A stretch of 64,000 bases of DNA from Henckelia pumila (Eukaryota; Streptophyta; Magnoliopsida; Lamiales; Gesneriaceae), in contig NC_133121.1 in assembly GCF_033568475.1 (NCBI RefSeq), positions 129,674,375-129,738,374 on the forward strand, given 5' to 3'. The notes below the pieces were generated by a model that saw only the letters and a list, made by a program, of their open reading frames with translations, was not told where the DNA came from and did no database searches. Within the stretch, counting starts at the first letter, position 1; each line of letters opens with the position of its first letter. Shown here piece by piece: positions 56,943 through 64,000 of the stretch. Position numbers and translations under genes: made by a program.

Positions 56943-58002
56943 ATGTCAAATTTGGCAAAGATTGAATTCATTGCGCTCGATATCACTGGAAAGAATTATA
57001 TGCCATGGACTCTCGATGTAGAGATGCATCTTGAGTCATTGGGTCTAAGTGATACCATCAAAGAAATTAATATATCAACCTCACAAGATAAAGCAAAGGC
57101 AATGATTTTCTTACGCCGACATCTTGATGAAGGGTTGAAATGTGAGTATCTCACAGAAAAAGACCCAATGATTTTATGAAAAGGGTTGAAAAAAAGATTT
57201 GAGCATATAAGGGAAGTGATACTTCCGACCGCCCGTGATAAATGGAATACGTTGAGATTCCAAGACTTTAAAAAAGTCAGTGATTATAATTCTACGATGT
57301 ATCGAATAGTCTCGCAATTAAAATTCTGTGGACTTGAAGTCACAGAGATGGAAATGCTTGAGAAATTTTTTTTTCACTTTTCACGCATCAAATATAACTC
57401 TACAGCAACAATATAGAGTGTGTGGTTTTACGAGATATTCTGAACTCATTGCATGTCTTCTTGTGGCGGAAAAGAACAACGAATTGTTAATAAAAAATCA
57501 TCAATCCCGACCCACTGGATCAACGACATTTCCTGAAGCAAATGTCGTAATGAAAAATGAAAACCAAAATCAAAGGCATAGACCAGATTTTGGTCGTGGA
57601 CGAGGTCGAGGAAGTGGGAGTGGGCGTGGACGTGGACGTGGACGTGGACGTAAAAATTATCGCGATCGTGGTCGTGGCCGTGGATAGGAAAGTAATCGAG
57701 ATAGTTATTTCAATAACTCATATCAAAAGAACGTCACGAACCACCTACCAAAAAGGCAGCATGAAAATACGAGTGAAAATGAAAATCACTCAAAAAGATC
57801 TGAGAGTGTTTGTTATAGATGTGGCACTCCAGGACATTGGTCACATATTTGTCGAACCCCTGAACACCTATGTAAGCTCTATAAAGAATCGACAAAGGGG
57901 AAAGGAAAAGAGACCAATTTTGTTGAAGATAGTGACCATTTAATTGGTTCAACTAGTTTCAATGCTGCAGATTTTTTGAATGATTTCGAAGACATTGATT
58001 AA
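56943..58002 (+). pseudogene. Element D gag
   Basis: Copia gag starting MSNLAKIEFIALDITGKNY with MPWTLDVEMHLESLGL, a capsid part of the UBN2/gag type, an RG-rich stretch (GRGRGSGSGRGRGRGRGR), and zinc knuckle CYRCGTPGHWSHIC. Lesions: TGA at 57176-57178, a frameshift in the T run near 57370, TAG at 57685-57687 and a frame change before the zinc knuckle. It ends at the stop at 58000-58002. The start is preceded by TTTTTCTAG and CTAAT, which look like a splice acceptor and branch point. Confidence 0.85.
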
Positions 58003-58064
58003 AAGATTGGTGGGACTAGATTGTAAAAAATTTGTATTTTTCATGCATTCTTGTATTATAAAGC

Positions 58065-61000
58065 ATGTTATATTTTGCATTTGTATTGTACTTAATTTTT
58101 TTTATTGCATTTTTTGTGAAGTTTGATATGGAAAATGCTATGAGCAAAAATGAAAATAATATCATGGAAATTTGCATACCGGATAGTGGTACAACGCACA
58201 CTATTCTGCGAGATGAAAGATATTTCTTGGAAATAAAACCAACAAAAATAATGGTGAATACAATATCAGGTCCTGTAGACTTGATTGAAGGTTATGGTAA
58301 AACACAATTTTTGTTACCAAATGGTACAAAATTTCTTATAAATGATGCTTTATATTCACCACAATCGAAAAGAAATTTGTTGAGTTTTAATGACATATAT
58401 TCTCATGGATATGATACTAAGACGATAACTGATGAAAATCAGAAATATATGTGTCTTACCACATATAAATCAGGAAATAAATATGTGGTTGAAAAATTAT
58501 CAATGCTTCCTACTGGATTGCATTATACACATATAAGTCCAATCGAATCAAATATGGTGGTTAATAGTTCTTCAATATTAACAAATTGGCATGATCGATT
58601 GGGACATCCTGGTTCAATAATGATGCGAAGAATTATTGAAAATACGATTGGTCATCCATTGAAAGACCAGAAGATCTTTCAGAATAATAAGTTTCAATGT
58701 AAAACATGTTCTCTTGGAAAACTTATTATAAGACCATCACCAGCTAAAATCCAAACAGAATCACCCATATTTCTTGAACGCATTCAGGGTGATATTTGTG
58801 GGCCAATTCATTCACCATGTGGACCATTTCGATATTATATGGTATTGATCGATGCCTCTAGCAAATGGTCACATGTATGCTTATTGTCAACTCGAAATGT
58901 GGCATTTGCAAGATCAATGGATCAAATAATAAAATTGCGGAATCAATTTCCCGATTATACAATCAAGAAAATAAGACTTGATAATGCTGGAGAATTTACT
59001 TTCCAAACTTTCAATGACTATTGTATGTCAATGAGAATTACTGTTGAACATCCTATTGCTCATGTTCATACACAGAATGGATAGCTGAATCATTGATTAA
59101 ACGTCTACAACTGATTGCTAGACCAATGATTATGAGAACAAAACTCCCTATTTCTATATAGGGACATGCAATTTTACATGCTGCGGCATTAATTCGCATC
59201 AGACCAAGTGCATATCATAAATTCTCCCCATTGCAGCTTGCATTTGGTAAAGAACCAAATATTTCTCATCTGAGAATTTTTGGATGTATGGTGTATGTGC
59301 TTATTGCACCACCTCAACGATAAAAAAATGGGTCCTCAAAGAAAAATCGGTATTTATATCGGTTATGATAGCCCACCAATCATTCGATATCTTGAGCCTC
59401 AGACATGCGATGTGTTTACAGCACGTTTTGCTGATTATCATTTTAATGAAGAAATCTTCCCAATGTTAGGGGGAGAAAAGAAACACATCAAAAAAGAAAT
59501 CACATGGTATGTACCATCATTGTTATATTTGGATCCAAGGACCAAACAATGTGAGAAAGATGTACATCAAATTGTGAACTTGCAAAGAATTGCAAATCAA
59601 ATGCCAGATGCATTTGCAGACACAAAAGGGGTAACAAAATCATATATACATGCTGTAAATGCCCCTGCTCGAATTGAAATTTCAAAAAAACATATTGAAG
59701 ACACTCATGATGTCATAAAACGCTTGAAGCGTGGAAGGCCAGTCGGTTCCAAGGATAAAAATCCTCGGAAAAGAAAAGGCATAGAGAAACACGATGATCA
59801 TAAAATAGAAAACGGTGTTCCAGAAGAAACACCTGATGATGAAAATGTTCTGTCAGAACCACAAACTGACGAGAATCGTGAAATCTCTATCAATTATATT
59901 AATACTGGAAAAATATGGAACCGAAAAGATATAGAAGATATTGATGAGATATTTTCTTATAATGTGGCATGTGACATCATAAATGAAAACGAGGATCATG
60001 AACCAAAATCCTTTGGTGAATGTAAAACTCGTCATGATTGGGCAAAATGGAAAAATGCCATCCAGGTTGAATTGAATTCGCTAAATAAACGCAATGTTTT
60101 TGGACCTATAGTCCTCACACCTGAAGGTGTAAAACCTGTTGGATACAAATGGGTTTTTATTCGAAAGCGAAATGAGAAAAATGAAATAGTAAGATATAAA
60201 GCTAGACTTGTTGCACAAGGTTTTTCTCAAAGGCCTGGAATTGATTATGAAAAAACGTATTCTCCTGTTATGGATGCAATTACGTTTCGATATTTGATTA
60301 GTTTGACAGTGTCTGAAAATTTGGAAATGTGTCTGATGGATGTTGTTACGGCTTACTTATACGGATCACTTGATAGTGATATATACATAAAAATCCCTGA
60401 AGGATTTAAGATACCTGAGGCACAAAGTTCAAAACCCAGAGAATTTTATTCTGTAAAATTGCAAAGATCATTATATGGGTTGAAGCAATCCAGCCGAATG
60501 TGGTATAATCGGCTAAGTGAGCACTTGATGAAAAAGGGATATGTAAATGATCCAATATGCCCTTGTGTTTTCATCAAGAAAACAACATCCGGATGTGTAA
60601 TTATTGCTGTATATGTTGATGATTTAAACATCATTGGAACGAATAAAGAAATTCAAGAGGTTATGATGTACTTGAAGGAAGAATTCGAAATGAAGGATCT
60701 TGAAAAAACCAAGTATTGTCTGGGTTTGCAAATAGAACAAAAAGAATGTGAAATTTTTGTTCACCAGACAAATTATACAGAAAAGATCCTTAAACGTTTT
60801 AATATGGATAAATCAAATCCATTAAGTACACCAATGGTTGTAAGATCATTAAACATAGAAAAGGATCCACTCCGTCCATGTGAAGATGATGAAGTTATTC
60901 TTGGTCCAGAAGTACCATATCTAAGTGCCATTGGTGCCCTTATGTATCTTGCAAATTGCACTAGACCAGATATATCTTTTGCTGTAAATTTATTGGCAAG

Positions 61001-61609
61001 ATTCAGTTCATATCCAACAAAGAGGCACTGGAACGGAATTAAACATATATTCCGTTATCTACGAGGAACGACAGATTTGTGCTTTTGTACTCAAAAGACA
61101 CCAATCAAAGTATCATTGGTTATGTCGATGCTGGATATTTATCTGATCCACATAAGGCACGTTCCCAAACCGGATATGTATTTACTCGTGGAGGCACCGC
61201 AATTTCTTGGCATTCACAGAAACAAACACTCGTAACAACTTCATCAAATCACGCTGAGATTATTGCGCTACATGAAGCAAGCCGTGAATGTGTTTGGCTA
61301 AAATCAATGACACAACATATCCAAACTTCTTGTGGATTATCAGTAGACAAGAAGCCTGTAACGTTGTATGAAGACAATGCTGCATGTATTGCTCAAATGA
61401 AAGAAGGATACATCAAAAGTGACAGAACAAAACATATACCCCCAAAGTTCTTTGCCTACACTCAAGAGCTTGAGAAGAATAAAGATATTGATATCTGTTA
61501 CATTCAATCAAGTGAGAACTCATCAGATCTCTTCACAAAGGCACTTCCCATGACGATATTCAGAAAGCATATATACAACATTGGGATGCGCAATCTGCGG
61601 AATATGTGA
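58065..61609 (+). pseudogene. Element D pol: protease, integrase, RT, RNase H
   Basis: Protease has CIPDSGTTHTILRDERYF. Integrase zinc finger is WHDRLGHPGSIMM … CKTCSLGKL, with core GDICGPIHSP and IRLDNAGEF. RT has GYKWVFIRKRNEK, YKARLVAQGFSQRPGIDY, LQRSLYGLKQSSRMWYNRL and the active site AVYVDDLNIIG (intact). RNase H has GYVDAGYLSDPHKARSQTGY, HAEIIALHEASRECVWL and LYEDNAACIAQMKEG, ending SSDLFTKALP at 61609. Lesions: a one-base loss near 59081, TAG at about 59159-59161, a frameshift near 59322 and a frameshift near 61080. The RT frame from 59280 is open for 651 codons. Confidence 0.92.
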
Positions 61610-61774
61610 AGAATCACTCATGTTAACATGAGGGGGAGTTTACGTGGCTGCACTCTTTTTTTCTTACTATGGTTTTTATCCCATTGGGTTTTTCCTGGTA
61701 AGGTTTTTAACGAGGCAGTATAAAACACGCAATAAAGACAGACATCATATCACGGTCATCATCACAAGGGGGAG

Positions 61775-61931
61775 TGTTGAAAATATATTATTATTATTAT
61801 AGTTGAATTTTGAATATTGAGTTGTAAAATGTTGAAAATTAGTGTGTGATGATGTAGATGATGATGTATTAATTTTTGGACTAATCTCAAATATGGATCT
61901 ATAAATAGGTCTTCATTTGTGATGAAAAATA
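61775..61931 (+). repeat. Element D 3' LTR, truncated
   Basis: First 157 bp of the LTR after the polypurine AAGGGGGAG, breaking off at GATGAAAAATA where element E begins. In the 5' LTR the next bases are TAATTGAATTGAG. Confidence 0.9.
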
Positions 61932-63007
61932 CTGTAACACCCGGTATTTTTAAATACGTAAATCCGCCTGCATAATTAGGATATTTAATTATTTAAATTT
62001 ATGATTTATGGGTTAAATAATTATGTGAAATATTTATGCATGATTTAATTTATTTTTAAGCATTTAACCCATAATTAGTGATTTTTATGATTTTCAGTAT
62101 TTTTATTATTTAATCGCGTAGACGGGACCGTGAACGGACGAGATGACAACTTTCTAGCCAAATTATTTTATGAGCCTTTTTGGAGCCTTAAAATATTATT
62201 TTGAGTTTTATTATCTCAAAATTATAAGTATTTAATTTTATTTAATTTTAGAGGTCATTTATATCCAAAATTAGTCAAAATATTGACTTTTTAATATTTT
62301 TAAAATTCCCCTAAATTAATATTTCGAGATTTATTTTATGTTTCAGATTTTTTAAAGATTTCTTTTAGAGTTTTAGTTAAGTTATATTTTATATATATAT
62401 ATATTATATCCTTAATTATATATTTAATTACCCTATTTTCTAATAAACTAAAACCTAAACCTATCCCTACCTCCCACGTTTTCTTCCACTCAGCCGACAC
62501 CCACCTCCATCTCCTTCTTCTCCATCTAGCCGTCACCCAGGGAAGCCATAGCCAAGAGTTTCGAAGCTCCAAAAGCCCGTATTTTCGTCCCGTCGTCCCG
62601 GAACCGTCCCACGCTCGTGTTTCCTCGTCATCTACGGTGAAAGGCATGATTTCTTCTCGATTTTTCTTTATAATATCAGTATATATTACGTCGGCTACGT
62701 AGACATCGAAATCCTTTCAATATTTTTCAGAAAATCGATTGAATGTTGTTGTTTGTGCATTGTTCTTCGAATTCATAGCATGCTCACGTTTTCTTTCTCT
62801 CTATGCATGGTTCGGCTGATGGCTAGGTCTCCAGGGGTGTGGGTACGTGGTCTGGGCTCGAGTGGCTCGAGGGGTTCGAGCCAAACGAGCCTAGGTGGTC
62901 ACCTTCTTCAGCCAAGTGCACGGCCAAGACAGTCTAGGGTTTGGAGATGTAGGGCTTCGGCTCGACGGTTGGACGTGCATGGGGTCGGACCTCCGAGCAG
63001 GTTAGGT

Positions 63008-63095
63008 CCGGCAGGACCTTGGGAGGGTCCTGCCGGCGATGGTCCGGCCAGGGGTGGCCGGACTGGCGCGGCAGCAGCCCTTGAAGGGCTGCTGC
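63008..63095 (+). other. Hairpin island in LTR E
   Basis: Three perfect stem-loops: 63008-63036 (CCGGCAGGACC, loop TTGGGAG), 63042-63063 (GTCCGGCC, loop AGGGGT) and 63071-63095 (GCAGCAGCCC stem, short TTGA-type loop). The second and third correspond to 22126-22149 and 22347-22370 in LTR B, with paired changes that keep the stems. Confidence 0.8.
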
Positions 63096-63818
63096 ACGCA
63101 GCCGAGGGCAATTGGGAGAGGGGGGCATCGGGTTGGGCTGGGTTTAGGGGCCTGGGTCGGGTCTGGGTGTCCGGGTCGGGTCGAATAGGTCTAGGGTCGG
63201 GTCAGGTGGTTCAGGTCCGGGTTTGGTGGGCCGGGCTCGAGTCTTTTTATTTTTAAAATATTTTATGAATTAATGGGTTATTGAGTCAATTAAATTAAAA
63301 TAAAATTATTTGGACTCCCAAATAATTTTATTTGAACTTTTAAAATTTTAATTAAGTTAGTCCATTAATTTTATGGGCTTTTGGGCCCATAAAAGTTAAT
63401 GGGCCAGTCTTTGGGTTTTTGGGCCCATTGGGCCAGTTTAAGTGTTATTGGGCTTAGTGTAATTTTAATGGGCTTAATTAATTTAATTGGGCTTAGATTA
63501 ATTAATTTGGGCTTAAAGTTTAAGTTATTGGGCTTAAGTATGTTAATGGGCCAGATTTAAGTTAACGGGCTTGAGTGTAGGGCCAGCAGTCCAGAACCAT
63601 CCATGAGAAAATTGCATGTGTCCTGATTATATATTTAATTATTTTTATGCATTTAAGTTATTTTAATATTTATATGTTAGTAAGAAAATTAAATTAAATA
63701 TAAATGAAGGACACACAATTTATTTAAGTACATGCATTCATGAAATCAATTTTTAGGCTATGATTGAAATTCTATGGTTGAGCAAATAAATATTTTAGGT
63801 GGAAATTGAAGTAGTGTG

Positions 63819-63895
63819 GCCATTTATGTATGGGCAGTTTCTGCCATTTATGTATGGGCAGTTTTCTGCCATTTATGTATGGGTGGTTCGCCACC
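63819..63895 (+). repeat. Three tandem units of about 25 bp, each ending in a small hairpin, in LTR E
   Basis: CCATTTATGTATGGGCAG is repeated three times. The hairpins are GGCAG-TTT-CTGCC, GGCAG-TTTT-CTGCC and GGTGG-TTCG-CCACC; the third unit has changed both arms together. Confidence 0.85.
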
Positions 63896-64000
63896 AGCCT
63901 CGTACGATGGTTTCTTAGACTGATCAGTCGCACTATGGGTCACACTTACGGATAGGACCATTCGATGTTAAGAAAATAAATGCTCAACAACTCAAGTATG

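Larger units (their letters stand above)
55811..61931 (+). mobile_element. Element D: Ty1-copia retrotransposon, defective, 3' LTR truncated by element E
   Basis: 5' LTR 55811-56068, PBS, a long AT-rich leader, gag, then protease-integrase-RT-RNase H in copia order, a polypurine GGGGGAG, and a 3' LTR starting at 61775 that is cut at about 61932 by element E. The LTR parts that can be compared (157 bp) differ at about three sites, so insertion is fairly recent. The coding region has several frameshifts and stops. The left flank AATAA cannot be matched because the right end is off the window. Confidence 0.92.
61933..64000 (+). mobile_element. Element E: LTR related to element B, running off the right edge
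   Basis: Starts TGTAACACCCGGTATTTT and, like LTR B, continues with ACGTAAATCCGC.TGCATAA, then ATCGCGTAG.CGGGACCGT and GGACGAGATG. Later come a CT-rich stretch (about 62460-62640), a GC-rich hairpin core (about 62820-63240), GGGCTTAA-type stretches and a three-copy repeat near 63819. The same order of landmarks appears in LTR B, so E is a diverged member of the same family. No internal coding region lies in the window, and the short frames here are not supported. Confidence 0.85.

Noticed and set aside
62753..63256. 167-codon frame in LTR E
   Set aside because: Same GC-rich LTR core as in B, but the predicted protein is not similar to the B frames although the DNA is related. That argues for RNA structure rather than coding.

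Overview
This is nuclear DNA of a flowering plant, most likely a eudicot; the species cannot be read from it. The background is AT-rich and intron-containing. It holds an AGL6-type MADS-box gene, a gibberellin 20-oxidase with the family's three-exon layout, a hydroxypyruvate/hydroxyphenylpyruvate reductase and a plant carboxylesterase. Between them lie plant LTR retrotransposons, MITEs and a SINE. I see no tRNA, rRNA or CRISPR features.

Layout. 1-3710 (minus): 5' half of an AGL6-like MADS gene, cut by the window edge. 3.7-14.1 kb: AT-rich intergenic DNA with several MITEs and an unassigned exon-like stretch at 12.4-13.7 kb. 14202-15600 (plus): intact GA20-oxidase. 16.7-19.3 kb: dead Ty1-copia relic with one long LTR. 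20657-45887: a Ty3-gypsy element of the Tat type (element A, TSD AAAAT) that received two later insertions. Element B (20796-28754, TSD CTTAG) is a gag-only, non-autonomous element with 3.3-kb LTRs. Element C (35129-42411, minus) is a chromodomain Ty3-gypsy element. 45.9-50.3 kb: intergenic DNA with MITEs, a palindromic SINE cluster and a foldback. 50333-51859 (minus): reductase. 52293-53279 (minus): carboxylesterase, with a decayed paralogue fragment at 55.2-55.45 kb. 55811-61931: dead Ty1-copia element D. Its 3' LTR is broken by a further element (E) whose LTR runs off the right edge and is related to the LTR of B.

Relative ages agree with the nesting. By eye, the two LTRs of A differ at about 17 of about 596 positions, nearly all transitions. 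Those of C differ at about 15 of 1333. Those of B differ only by a few short indels. A is therefore oldest, C younger and B very recent.

The most unusual signals are: (1) an island of perfect GC-rich hairpins in the LTRs of B and E whose stems are kept by paired substitutions; (2) an antisense gene with canonical introns inside Tat element A, broken by C; (3) a tandem array of the LTR terminus just upstream of the 3' LTR of A and absent from its 5' LTR; (4) a 57-residue hydrophobic ORF in the leader of copia D; and (5) a ten-copy near-palindromic array upstream of the TATA box in the LTRs of C.

The four host genes are unrelated in function, and nothing suggests they work together. All inferences are from reading the sequence; no database search or alignment program was run.
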